A stretch of 64,000 bases of DNA from Actinomyces provencensis (lineage in GTDB: Bacteria; Actinomycetota; Actinomycetes; Actinomycetales; Actinomycetaceae): contig NZ_LT700212.1 in assembly GCF_900155435.1 (NCBI RefSeq), forward strand, positions 2,194,951 to 2,258,950, given 5' to 3'. A model generated the notes under the pieces. The model saw nothing but the letters and a program-made list of their open reading frames with translations, made no database searches and was not told where the DNA came from. The translations under genes were made by a program, and so were the position numbers. The number at the start of each line of letters is the position of its first letter. The stretch's first letter is position 1. Positions 8,226 to 16,198 of the stretch are shown in pieces.

Positions 8226-9308
8226 ATGGCCTGGCTGAGATCCGGTGACGAGGCCGCCACCTACCCCAAGCTCATGAGCGTCATGGGCATGCAGGGGGTG
8301 GACTCTCGCACGCTCAACGAGCTCGCGGGGTTCGTGTGGCGGGCGGCCACCATGGGCGCCGCCCACTGGACGGACTACGTCATTGATCTGGGCACCCTGA
8401 TGATGCTGGGCAACGGTCGTCACGAGGAGCTCATCCGTCTGGCCGTGGCCGCGGGCCTCATGGAGTGGATCGAGGTCGACGGGATCCGCAAGGTCAAGAT
8501 CCTGGAGGACACGAGCTTCCTGCACATGCTCTCCAAGGAGAGCAGCGAGTGGGAGCGCCAGCGCGACAACGACAACCGCGATCCGGGCCTCAAGGGGCCC
8601 GTCATCCTGCGAGACGGCGACAACTGCCGATACTGCGGGCGCGAGGTGTACTGGTCGGGGCCCTCGGGCAACCGGAAGGGCACCCTGGACCACCGGGTCC
8701 CCGGCAAGCCGGGAACGGTCGCGACAATGGTCGTCTCATGCACCCTGTGCAACTCCCAGCGCCAAGATGACGAGACCGGGACGTGGGACCGCGACCACCC
8801 GCTCCTCCCCATCCCGCCCATGCCGAAGTACGGCGCCTGGGCGAGACGCTACTTCCTGGACCACGGGATCAGGACCGACCTGACTCCTTCGACGACTGGC
8901 GGGACGTCCGCGGGTCTCCCCCAAGCCTCAGAGACGCCCTCGGTGGGCGATCTCGCGGGCGAGGGCGAGCACCCCGGTCCTGCGAGTCACGAGGTCGAGC
9001 CCGGCGCGCCCGAGGGCATCTCGGAGCAGGTGGACCCCGGCACCCATCAGGGTGCGTCCGCGGGACCCCGCTCCGATGGCCCCGGCGCCGGCGGTCCGCT
9101 CCCGCAGAGTCCGCCCCGAGTCGCAGGCGAGTCTCACGACCAGTCGCAGACTCGGGGCCTCGGAAGTCACGACTTGCCGGGTCGGGTCGGGACGGGACGG
9201 GCAGGTCCGGGAAGGGAAGGTTCGGGCAGGCACGGGAATGGTCGGTCCGGGAAGGGCAGCAAGGCGACTCCCAGGTCTGGGAAGCACAAGCGGAGGAGGA
9301 GACGGTGA
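8226..9308 (+). CDS. HNH endonuclease-domain protein with replication-type N terminus
   Basis: Residues 1 to about 110 resemble the N-terminal helical domain of phage replication-organiser proteins of actinophages. Residues about 130-180 are an HNH domain: Cys134-x-x-Cys137, Asp155-His156, Cys172-x-x-Cys175-Asn. The last 150 residues are low complexity (Gly, Ser, Pro) and end in a very basic Lys-His-Lys-Arg-Arg-Arg tail that could hold DNA. It may act in replication or in processing of DNA ends. Ribosome site GAGAGGAAACC precedes the ATG. Confidence 0.7.
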   Translation: MAWLRSGDEAATYPKLMSVMGMQGVDSRTLNELAGFVWRAATMGAAHWTDYVIDLGTLMMLGNGRHEELIRLAVAAGLMEWIEVDGIRKVKILEDTSFLHMLSKESSEWERQRDNDNRDPGLKGPVILRDGDNCRYCGREVYWSGPSGNRKGTLDHRVPGKPGTVATMVVSCTLCNSQRQDDETGTWDRDHPLLPIPPMPKYGAWARRYFLDHGIRTDLTPSTTGGTSAGLPQASETPSVGDLAGEGEHPGPASHEVEPGAPEGISEQVDPGTHQGASAGPRSDGPGAGGPLPQSPPRVAGESHDQSQTRGLGSHDLPGRVGTGRAGPGREGSGRHGNGRSGKGSKATPRSGKHKRRRRR

Positions 9309-10096
9309 GCAGCTGTGTGTCTGGGTGCGTGATCAGGGGTCAGCATCTGGTGTCCTGTGCGGATGAGGAGTGCAAGGGATGTGTGCCCAGGCCTGCTGAG
9401 GTGGGGCGCTTGTGCCAGTGGTGCTGGCAGTCCCTGGTGGGTGCGGTGGTGGATGTCCCGACCGTGACGGCACACCTGGCGTACCTCGCGAGGCCGGCGC
9501 TGTCGTCCCCGTCGGGCAAGACCGATGGCGGTGGCGGGGCGCCGGGCCCGCGGATCCTGTATCCGCCTGAGCTGGATGCGGCCGACGAGCTGGTCGGTGC
9601 CCTGGGCGTGTGGGTGGAGGAGATCGTGGCCGAGCACCCGGCCCACCTTCTGGGCCCTTCACGGATCGGGTGGCGGTGGTCGAGGCCGGGTGTCCAGATG
9701 CTCCATGGCGAAGAGGTGTCTCCTGATCCCGTGCCGCTGGGTGCGTCCCAAGAGGCGGTCGAGGCGACTCAGCGGTGGATCATGCCGCACCTGCGGTGGG
9801 TCGCTGACCAAGAGTGGGCGGGCGAGATGCGTGCCGAGCTGTCCCGGATGGTGGCGACGATCCGCGCGCGCTGGCCGTGGGAGGAACGCCCGCATGTGGT
9901 GCCGATGCCGTGCCCGTCGTGTGGGTGCTACTCGCTGACCTACCATCCTCCTTCGGTGGAGCGAGCCCCGCAGATGGTCACCTGCGACAGCCCGGAGTGC
10001 GGACGGCAGTGGGTGGATGACACGTGGACCCGCCTGGTGTCCATGGCGATCGAGTCCGGCGACCGGGGGAAGCGAGTGCGACGTGCGTGCGCCTGA
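9305..10096 (+). CDS. Cys-rich phage protein with two zinc-binding regions
   Basis: The GTG at 9305 overlaps the HNH stop (GTGA). The 263-aa protein has a Cys-dense N terminus (about eight Cys in the first 45 residues, including Cys-Gln-Trp-Cys) and a second ribbon near residue 205-230 (Cys-Pro-Ser-Cys-Gly-Cys and Cys-Asp-Ser-Pro-Glu-Cys). Proteins of this layout occur in actinophage early operons; I cannot give a function beyond probable zinc-dependent DNA binding. Confidence 0.65.
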   Translation: MSSCVSGCVIRGQHLVSCADEECKGCVPRPAEVGRLCQWCWQSLVGAVVDVPTVTAHLAYLARPALSSPSGKTDGGGGAPGPRILYPPELDAADELVGALGVWVEEIVAEHPAHLLGPSRIGWRWSRPGVQMLHGEEVSPDPVPLGASQEAVEATQRWIMPHLRWVADQEWAGEMRAELSRMVATIRARWPWEERPHVVPMPCPSCGCYSLTYHPPSVERAPQMVTCDSPECGRQWVDDTWTRLVSMAIESGDRGKRVRRACA

Positions 10097-10292
10097 CGGG
10101 ATCGAGTGGTTGCGGCCAGACGATGTGGCCGACCGGCTGCCGGGTGTGACTCGGGACCTGGTGTGGAAATGGGCGCGACGAGGCAGGGTCCGGACGATGA
10201 AGGTTGGCCGGGAGCTGTGGGTGTGCTGGCCAGACGCGGCGGTGCAGGAACGCACCACACGCCGGTATCGCGATGCTTGCAGAGTGCCCTGA
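10083..10292 (+). CDS. small helix-turn-helix (excisionase-like) protein, 69 aa
   Basis: I start it at the GTG at 10083, overlapping the end of the Cys-rich gene. Residues about 9-55 read as a MerR/excisionase-type winged HTH: Trp-Leu-Arg-Pro-Asp-Asp-Val-Ala-Asp-Arg-Leu, Val-x-Lys-Trp-Ala-Arg-Arg-Gly, then Lys-Val-Gly-Arg-Glu-Leu-Trp. It may be a regulator of early or late genes. A true excisionase role is less likely since it is far from the integrase. Confidence 0.6.
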   Translation: MRAPDGIEWLRPDDVADRLPGVTRDLVWKWARRGRVRTMKVGRELWVCWPDAAVQERTTRRYRDACRVP

Positions 10293-10338
10293 CCTCGGGT
10301 GTACAGTGGGTGCCAGCGGACGAGGTATGTCCACGGTG

Positions 10339-10368
10339 ACCCGGGAGCGCATGACGCCCCGGGTTTCG
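10339..10368 (+). terminator. hairpin ending the early operon
   Basis: ACCCGGG (10339-10345) pairs with CCCGGGT (10358-10364); an inner GCG/CGC pairs around a CATGA loop. The following bases are only modestly T-rich (TTCGTCGTC), so it may be a weak or attenuating terminator. It lies in the 99-bp gap between the HTH gene and the HNH gene of the packaging module. Confidence 0.45.
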
Positions 10369-10391
10369 TCGTCTCGGAGTGAGGTGATCCT

Positions 10392-10784
10392 GTGGCCGAT
10401 CCCCGTTCACACCGCCGGTACAAGAAGCTCCATGGCGAGTTCCACGCCCTGTGCATCGAGGCGGATGCGCCGTGCTGGATCTGCGGGCAGGCCATTGACT
10501 ACGACGCTGAGCTCAGCGATGAGACCAACCGGTCCCGCTTCCAGCTCGATCACTACTACCCCGTGGCCGACTATCCAGAGCTGGCGCTCGACCCGGCGAA
10601 CTTCCGGGCATCCCACGCGGGCTGCAACAACGCGCGGTCGAACGACGCTCCACACCCGGGCGTCGGCAGACTCAGTCGCGACTGGACGGTCCCGCTGTTC
10701 GCGGCGACTGACGATGACGAGGAGGACGACGATGCCGAAGACTCCCGACATGCACGCGTCCATCAGCCTGCCCCTGTTCACTGA
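10392..10784 (+). CDS. HNH endonuclease of the packaging module
   Basis: The 130-aa protein has Cys28-x-x-Cys31, Asp53-His54 and Cys78-Asn79, the three parts of an HNH nuclease with structural zinc. The C terminus is an acidic Asp/Glu run. In HK97-type siphoviruses an HNH protein encoded beside the terminase is needed with the large subunit for cutting at cos sites; its place here, upstream of terminase, fits that. The start is a GTG at 10392. Confidence 0.78.
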   Translation: MADPRSHRRYKKLHGEFHALCIEADAPCWICGQAIDYDAELSDETNRSRFQLDHYYPVADYPELALDPANFRASHAGCNNARSNDAPHPGVGRLSRDWTVPLFAATDDDEEDDDAEDSRHARVHQPAPVH

Positions 10785-10962
10785 GCTGGGCAGCGAGCGC
10801 GTGGACCTGGGCACCTTGGAGGTGCCGCTGCGCGTCTCGGTCGACGCGATCCGGCCCTCGACCACCCGATCGGCGCGAGTCGGCACTGGCTTCGTGAAGA
10901 TCGACCCGTCGTCAGGGGGTAGGGGGGGGTTCAGATCACGGCTGACCTCAAGGTCGGCCTAG
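10732..10962 (+). CDS. small hypothetical protein with G-tract near its 3' end, 76 aa
   Basis: It starts with an ATG at 10732 after a GGAGGACGACG ribosome site inside the acidic tail codons of the HNH gene. The first 60 residues look like a genuine small beta-rich protein (Leu-Gly-Thr-Leu-Glu-Val-Pro-Leu-Arg-Val-Ser-Val). The frame then passes through a run of eight G (10922-10929) and ends in a Ser/Arg-rich stretch that reads poorly. A one-base change in the run would give a different, longer end, so the C terminus here is doubtful. Confidence 0.45.
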   Translation: MPKTPDMHASISLPLFTELGSERVDLGTLEVPLRVSVDAIRPSTTRSARVGTGFVKIDPSSGGRGGFRSRLTSRSA

Positions 10963-11117
10963 GCCCCGCCCGGCCAGAGTCCTCTCTCTCCCCCGTACCC
11001 CACCCCCATGGGCGGAAAAACGGGCGAAAACGCGCATGCGCGCACGGGCAGAAACTACCCCCCCCCCCGCTAAAACTGCACGTCAGGTAGAGTTTCGACC
11101 GCTGATCGGAGGTCCTC
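10963..11117 (+). other. possible cos-type region upstream of the terminase genes
   Basis: This 155-bp gap between the HNH-associated gene and the ParB-methyltransferase is unlike the rest of the phage. It has a perfect 12-bp palindrome CGCGCATGCGCG (11031-11042), two A-runs within a GGCGGAAAAACGGGCGAAAA stretch, and a run of eleven C (11058-11068). CTACCCCC at 11055 is the inverse of GGGGGTAG at 10916. A terminase recognition or cohesive-end site is a reasonable guess from position; nothing here proves it. Confidence 0.35.
11058..11068 (+). repeat. C11 homopolymer tract upstream of methyltransferase gene
   Basis: Eleven consecutive C begin 60 bases before the ATG of the ParB-methyltransferase gene. 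Such tracts slip during replication; in a promoter region a length change can alter expression. Whether this one lies in a promoter cannot be decided from sequence alone. Confidence 0.8.
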
Positions 11118-12428
11118 GTGATCGCTGATCTGGCCATCGAGTACGTGCCGATCGACGCCGTCCGGACCCACCCGCGCAACGCTCGCCGCGGCGCGGTCGG
11201 GGCAATCCGGGACTCCATCCGAACCAACGGCGTCTACCGACCCCTCATCGTCCAGCGCTCCACCGGGTACGTCCTCGCCGGGAACCACACTCACAAGGCC
11301 CTGGCCGCTGAGGGCGCGACCGCAGTGCCCGTGACCTACGTCGACGTCGACGATGACGGCGCGGCCCGCATCATGGTGGCCGACAACCGGACTGCCGACC
11401 TCGGGGACTACGACGAGAAGCTGCTCTCCGAGGTCCTCTCATCACTGCCGGACCTGTCCGGCACGGGGTATGACGAGGGCGCGCTCGCAGACCTGCTCGA
11501 CGCGATCATGGCGCCGGGCGAAGTGCGAGGCGACCCTGACAATGCGCCCGAGGCCCCCGACTCGCCGGTCTCCCGGGAAGGTGACCTCTGGCTGCTGGGC
11601 GACCATCGCGTGATCTGCGGAGACTCCTGCCGACCTGAGACCTACAGGGAACTCCTCGACGGGGCCGTGGCCGAGGCGATGTGGACGGATCCGCCCTACG
11701 GCGTCGAGTACGTCGGCGGCACCGGCGACCGGATGACGATTCGCAACGACAGTGCCGAAGGCGCCCGTCAGGTCGTGGAGGCGTTCCTCCCGGCGGCCCG
11801 GCCCTTCATCCGGCCCGGCGGCGCGGTCTACGTCTGCCACGCAGAGTCGCAGCGCAGCTATCTCGAAGGCGCGCTCGCGGCGTCGGGGTATGTCCTGCGC
11901 CAGGCGTTGGTGTGGGTGAAGGATCGGTTCGTCCTGGGGCACTCGGACTATCAGAACGGCCACGAGCCGATCCTTTCCGCCGAGGTGCCAGAGAAGGAGT
12001 TCCAGCACATCGCCTACGGGTTCGCCGAGGGCGGCAGTGGGCGTCTCGGCCGGGGTGGCCCGCATTGGCACGGCGACAACCGATCCTCGACGGTGTTCGA
12101 GGTCGGGAAGCCCAAGGCGTCGGCGCTGCATCCGACGATGAAGCCGGTCGAACTGATCCGTCCCATGGTGCGCAACTCGGTCGTTCGTGGCGGTCTCGTC
12201 CTCGATGCCTTCGGCGGGTCCGGGTCAACGGTGATCGCGGCTCACATGGAGGGTCGTCGCGCAGCGCTCGTGGAGCTGGATCCGCGCTACGTGGACGTCA
12301 TCTGTCGGAGGTTCGAGGATGCGACGGGCGTCGTCCCGGTCCGAGCGTCGACCGGGGAGCCGGTCTCATTCGTAGGGGGCGAGCATGACTCAGAATCGGT
12401 CCCCTCACCCTCGGCGCGACAAGCGTGA
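11118..12428 (+). CDS. ParB-domain DNA methyltransferase
   Basis: Residues 1 to about 95 are a ParB/Srx-like domain (Ile-Asp-Ala-Val-Arg-Thr-His-Pro-Arg-Asn-Ala, then Val-Leu-Ala-Gly-Asn-His-Thr). Residues about 150-405 are an adenine or N4-cytosine methyltransferase: DPPYG at 191-195 as the catalytic motif, and the AdoMet-binding DAFGGSGST at 363. Motif order (IV before I) marks the beta class. This two-domain form is common next to phage terminase genes and probably modifies phage DNA before packaging. The first codon choice (11118) follows a GGAGGTCCTC ribosome site; the end overlaps the small terminase gene by 44 bases. Confidence 0.88.
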   Translation: MIADLAIEYVPIDAVRTHPRNARRGAVGAIRDSIRTNGVYRPLIVQRSTGYVLAGNHTHKALAAEGATAVPVTYVDVDDDGAARIMVADNRTADLGDYDEKLLSEVLSSLPDLSGTGYDEGALADLLDAIMAPGEVRGDPDNAPEAPDSPVSREGDLWLLGDHRVICGDSCRPETYRELLDGAVAEAMWTDPPYGVEYVGGTGDRMTIRNDSAEGARQVVEAFLPAARPFIRPGGAVYVCHAESQRSYLEGALAASGYVLRQALVWVKDRFVLGHSDYQNGHEPILSAEVPEKEFQHIAYGFAEGGSGRLGRGGPHWHGDNRSSTVFEVGKPKASALHPTMKPVELIRPMVRNSVVRGGLVLDAFGGSGSTVIAAHMEGRRAALVELDPRYVDVICRRFEDATGVVPVRASTGEPVSFVGGEHDSESVPSPSARQA

Positions 12429-13029
12429 TGCACAGGCACTGGAGCTGTGGCGGGCCGGCACATCATTCGACCTGATCGCGGGGCAGCTGAACTTCAGAGA
12501 TGCCGAAGCCGCGGAGGCCGCGGCAGTCCGGGAGATGGAGCGATCCCCGCAACCCAATCCGGCGGATCTGCACCGCCTGGAGCTGCACCGTCTCGATGTC
12601 CTGCAGATGGCCATGTGGCCGAAGGCGAGGCGTGGGGACAAGGCGGCGGTGGCCGCTGTACTCGACATCCAGCGGCAGCGTCAGCGACTCCAGTCGCCCT
12701 CGTCGGCTGGTGACATCTCCCTGCTGGATGCGGTCAACGAGACAGTCGCGGCGACCACTGAGCTGGATGCCTCCCGGGATGCGGCGCTGATCGCTTCGGC
12801 GCAGAAGATCGCGGCTCACGTCGACGAAGCAACCAAGGACGGGAAGGTCGAGGTCGCCGTGAAGGCGCTGTACATGATCCCTCACCTGAACAACATCCTC
12901 CAGCAGATGCTCGCGACCCCAGCGGCTCGCCGTGCTGTGGAGGATGCGGCGAAGGGGGAGGCTCATGGCAGTCGCCTCGTCAACTTCCAAGAGGAAGCCC
13001 GCAAGCGGCGCGGCGAAGCAACGGCGTAG
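12385..13029 (+). CDS. terS: terminase small subunit
   Basis: The 214-aa protein begins with a basic DNA-binding part containing a helix-turn-helix-like segment (Ala-Gly-Thr-Ser-Phe-Asp-Leu-Ile-Ala-x-Gln-Leu). A long helical region follows, with Asp-Leu-His-Arg-Leu-Glu-Leu-His-Arg-Leu-Asp and Asp-Ile-Gln-Arg-Gln-Arg-Gln-Arg, typical of actinophage small terminases. It would recognise the packaging site and hand DNA to the large subunit. It overlaps the methyltransferase by 44 bases and the large subunit start by 65 bases. Confidence 0.75.
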   Translation: MTQNRSPHPRRDKRDAQALELWRAGTSFDLIAGQLNFRDAEAAEAAAVREMERSPQPNPADLHRLELHRLDVLQMAMWPKARRGDKAAVAAVLDIQRQRQRLQSPSSAGDISLLDAVNETVAATTELDASRDAALIASAQKIAAHVDEATKDGKVEVAVKALYMIPHLNNILQQMLATPAARRAVEDAAKGEAHGSRLVNFQEEARKRRGEATA

Positions 13030-14620
13030 TCCTACCCGGAAGCGCCGGCCGAAGGGCCGCCCCGGAGCGTCCGCCCCGATTCACTATTCGGATCCGAGGG
13101 CCCGCGAGGTCATGGGGTGCATGGCGCCCCGCATCTGGACGAAGCCGCTGCGCGAGCTCACCGAGGAGACGACGCTCGGCTTCGAAGTGATCCGCTTCGC
13201 GGAGGAGATGCTCCATCTCCACCTGATGCCCTGGCAGAAGTGGCTGCTGGTCCACCTCTTCGAACTGCGCCCCGATGGGAAGCTGCGGTTCCGGACCGTT
13301 GTCATCGAGGTCGCTCGCCAGAACGGGAAAAGCCTGGTCGCTCAGGTCATCTGCCTGTACCGGCTCCTCGTGGACGATACGCGTCTCGTGCTCGGCACGG
13401 CCCAGAATCTGGACGTCGCCCGCGAGGTGTGGGCCGACGCCGTGCAGCTGCTGGAGTCCTCCCCGGAGCTCGATGACGTCTTCCGGGACGTCAAGACGGG
13501 CAACGGCAAGGAACAGCTCCTCGTCAAGGTCAATCGTCAGGTCCGCCGTTGGAAGGTCGCTGCGGCCACCCGCAAGGGCGGTCGCGGGATGTCGGTCGAC
13601 ACGGTCCTCATGGACGAGCTGCGCGAGCAGGAGACCTGGGCCGCGTGGTCGGCCATCAAGAACACGACGATGGCCCGCGACAACGGGCTGGTCATCGGGA
13701 TCTCGAATGCGGGGGACGCGTCGTCGGTCGTCCTGGCGGAACGTCGGAAGATCGGCATCGCCGAGGTCGACGAGGGCACGGACAATGCGATCTTCGAGTG
13801 GTCGGCCCCCGAGGACTGCGACCTCGACGACGTCACCGCGTGGGCCCAAGCGAACCCGGCCCTCGGCTACACGATGGGCCTGGATGCGCTCATCAACGCT
13901 CGCTCCGACCCGGAGGCGACGTTCCGCACCGAGAACCTGTGCCAGTGGGTGACGGCCATGGTCGAGACCTACGTCAACCCCGACGAGTGGCGGGCCCTCT
14001 CCGATGTCGCCTCTCAGATCGACCCGGACTCGGACGTGAAGATCGCGGTCGACGTGTCAGCCGACCGCAAGTGGTCGTCGGTGTCGGTGGCTGGGTGGCG
14101 GTCGGATGGGCGGGCGCACGTCGAGACGATCGCCTGCCGCGAGAACGTCTTCTGGGTGCTCCCGTTCCTGCGCACCGTGTGCGACGCGCTCGGCATCAAC
14201 GAGGTCGTCCTGCAGGCCCGCGGCTGCGCGGCCTCGGAAATGGCTCAGCCGCTGGAGCGGGAAGGGTTCGAAGTCAGGGCGCTGCAGGGCTCTGAGCTCG
14301 GCTTCGCCACTGGCCAGTTCCACGACCGGGTCCGGGACCGCTCGATGCGTCACATCTCCCAGCCCGCGATGGACGTGGCCATTGAGGGTGCGGTGACGAA
14401 GAAGCTCGGCGAGGCGCAGGTCTGGGACCGCAACGCCTCCATGACGGACATCTCTCCACTGGTGGCCGCCTCGTGGGCGCTCTACGCCCTCGCCAACCTC
14501 CCCCTGGAGGAGGACGAGCAGACGTCGGCCTACGGGCAGATGGACGAGTGGTGGCGCAAGCCGGGCACAGACCCGACGCTCACCGCGGTGGGCGAAGAGG
14601 TGGACAAGTGGTGGCTCTGA
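12965..14620 (+). CDS. terL: terminase large subunit
   Basis: I choose the ATG at 12965, which follows a GGGGGAGG ribosome site, giving 551 aa. The ATPase has Walker A ARQNGKS (117-123) and Walker B LMDE with Asp217-Glu218; the C-terminal nuclease has Asp363 and Asp367 in a Val-Asp-Val-Ser-Ala-Asp-Arg-Lys strand. This is the packaging motor that pumps and cuts DNA at the portal. The N-terminal 40 residues are very basic. Confidence 0.95.
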   Translation: MAVASSTSKRKPASGAAKQRRSPTRKRRPKGRPGASAPIHYSDPRAREVMGCMAPRIWTKPLRELTEETTLGFEVIRFAEEMLHLHLMPWQKWLLVHLFELRPDGKLRFRTVVIEVARQNGKSLVAQVICLYRLLVDDTRLVLGTAQNLDVAREVWADAVQLLESSPELDDVFRDVKTGNGKEQLLVKVNRQVRRWKVAAATRKGGRGMSVDTVLMDELREQETWAAWSAIKNTTMARDNGLVIGISNAGDASSVVLAERRKIGIAEVDEGTDNAIFEWSAPEDCDLDDVTAWAQANPALGYTMGLDALINARSDPEATFRTENLCQWVTAMVETYVNPDEWRALSDVASQIDPDSDVKIAVDVSADRKWSSVSVAGWRSDGRAHVETIACRENVFWVLPFLRTVCDALGINEVVLQARGCAASEMAQPLEREGFEVRALQGSELGFATGQFHDRVRDRSMRHISQPAMDVAIEGAVTKKLGEAQVWDRNASMTDISPLVAASWALYALANLPLEEDEQTSAYGQMDEWWRKPGTDPTLTAVGEEVDKWWL

Positions 14621-14638
14621 TCCGGAGGGGAGGTGCTC

Positions 14639-16198
14639 ATGGCGGTCGACCAGACCCTGAGGGCGTTCACTCGCCTGGTGCGTAGCGGCGTGGCCGGCGT
14701 CATCAACGGCTTCGACACGAACCGCAACCGGCCCGTCCAACTGACGATGACGAGCTACCCGGCATCCCCCGGGGACCCCGAGCGCATGTCCCCGGACGAC
14801 ATCTACCGGACCCAGCCGCACCTGCGCACCGTCGTCGGCTTCATCGCCACCAACGTCGCTCAGCTCGGCCTCCACGCCTTCAAGCGAGAGGGCGAGGAGC
14901 GCTCGCGGGTGCGTGACGGTGAGGTGTCCGAATGGCTGCGGAAGCCGAACTCGGAGCAGACGATGTACGAGTTCGTGGAGCAGCTCGTCGGTGAGCTCGC
15001 CCTCTATGACGCGGCCTACGTGTGGGTCTTTCAGGGCCCGGACCACATGGAGTCCAAGGTCATCCCCACGAAGTGGGTGACGACCACGGAGAACGCGTTC
15101 GGCATGGTCAAGACGTTCTCGTTCGTGGACCCCACGGACGATACGAACCACGCGTGGATCGACCCCTCGGAGATCTGCCGTTTCGTGTCGTGGTCGCCCG
15201 GGTCCTCATCGGGTGGGTCCTCGAAGGTCGACACCCTGCGTCTGATCATCTCCGAGCAGGCCGCAGCGTGGAAGGAACGTGCCCAGGTCGCCAAGCGGAA
15301 GGGCAGGGTGGGAGGGTTCTTCAGCCGTCCAGCCGATGCACCGAAGGACGGCTGGGACAACGGGGCGAGGAAGCGGTTCATGGACATGGTCCACGACTTC
15401 ACGGGGGACCATGGTGCCCGCGCTGGGGAGGACATGCTCCTGGAGGACGGGATCACCTACTCGCGAGGGTCTCGCACCCCGCAGGAGTCGCAGTGGGCGG
15501 ACTCCGTGAAGCTCTCGCTGGTGACGTGCGCGCAGGTCTACCACGTGAACCCGACGATGGTCGGCGTCCTGGACAACGCGAACTACTCGAACGTGAAGGA
15601 GTTCAACCGCTCCCTCTACACGGACTCCCTCGGCCCGATCATCAAGCAGCTCGAGGACCGTCTCAACGCGTTCCTCATGCCGATGCTCGGCGTCGATGCG
15701 GACGTGTTCGTGGAATTCAACGTGGAGGCGAAGCTGCGCGGGTCCTTCGAGGAGCGCGCTGCGGTGATCTCCAAGGCCACGGGTGGCCCGTGGTGGACTC
15801 GCAACGAGGCCCGCAAGCTCGACAACATGCCGCCGGTGGACGGGGGCGACGAGCTGATCGTCCCGAAGAACGTCTCCGAGGGTGGTCTCGCCTCCCCGGA
15901 GGATGGCGGCGATGGGCGCCCCGAGGAGGCGAAGTCCCGTGAGGAGGTCGAGACGATCGTGCGCCCGTGGATCGAGCGGATGAACCGATCGGTGTCCGCC
16001 AAGCGCAAGGCAGGCAACGGCCCGTGGTGGGACCCGATGCGCTGGCAGCGTGAACTTGAGACCGACCTCGTGAAGGCCGACGTCGACCCCGCTGACGCGC
16101 TGTGGCTCGCCGCCCGCCTGACCGAGGAAGCGGGCCACGCATTCCAGGCCGGCGGCCAGCCGGACTCGGCGATCGCAATGCTGGAGGCGGCGGCATGA
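14639..16198 (+). CDS. portal protein
   Basis: The ATG at 14639 follows a GGAGGGGAGG ribosome site and gives 519 aa. The sequence has the HK97-type portal layout: an N-terminal Tyr-Arg-Thr-Gln-Pro-His-Leu-Arg-Thr-Val-Val-Gly-Phe-Ile-Ala region, a central Trp-Leu-Arg-Lys-Pro-Asn segment, and Leu-Glu-Asp-Arg-Leu-Asn-Ala-Phe-Leu near the stem region. Twelve copies form the DNA channel at one head vertex. It is located directly after the large terminase. Confidence 0.9.
   Translation: MAVDQTLRAFTRLVRSGVAGVINGFDTNRNRPVQLTMTSYPASPGDPERMSPDDIYRTQPHLRTVVGFIATNVAQLGLHAFKREGEERSRVRDGEVSEWLRKPNSEQTMYEFVEQLVGELALYDAAYVWVFQGPDHMESKVIPTKWVTTTENAFGMVKTFSFVDPTDDTNHAWIDPSEICRFVSWSPGSSSGGSSKVDTLRLIISEQAAAWKERAQVAKRKGRVGGFFSRPADAPKDGWDNGARKRFMDMVHDFTGDHGARAGEDMLLEDGITYSRGSRTPQESQWADSVKLSLVTCAQVYHVNPTMVGVLDNANYSNVKEFNRSLYTDSLGPIIKQLEDRLNAFLMPMLGVDADVFVEFNVEAKLRGSFEERAAVISKATGGPWWTRNEARKLDNMPPVDGGDELIVPKNVSEGGLASPEDGGDGRPEEAKSREEVETIVRPWIERMNRSVSAKRKAGNGPWWDPMRWQRELETDLVKADVDPADALWLAARLTEEAGHAFQAGGQPDSAIAMLEAAA

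Noticed and set aside
10083-10292. HTH protein as the phage excisionase
   Set aside because: The fold fits, but it is 27 kb from integrase on the other strand and ends the early operon, so a regulator is at least as likely.
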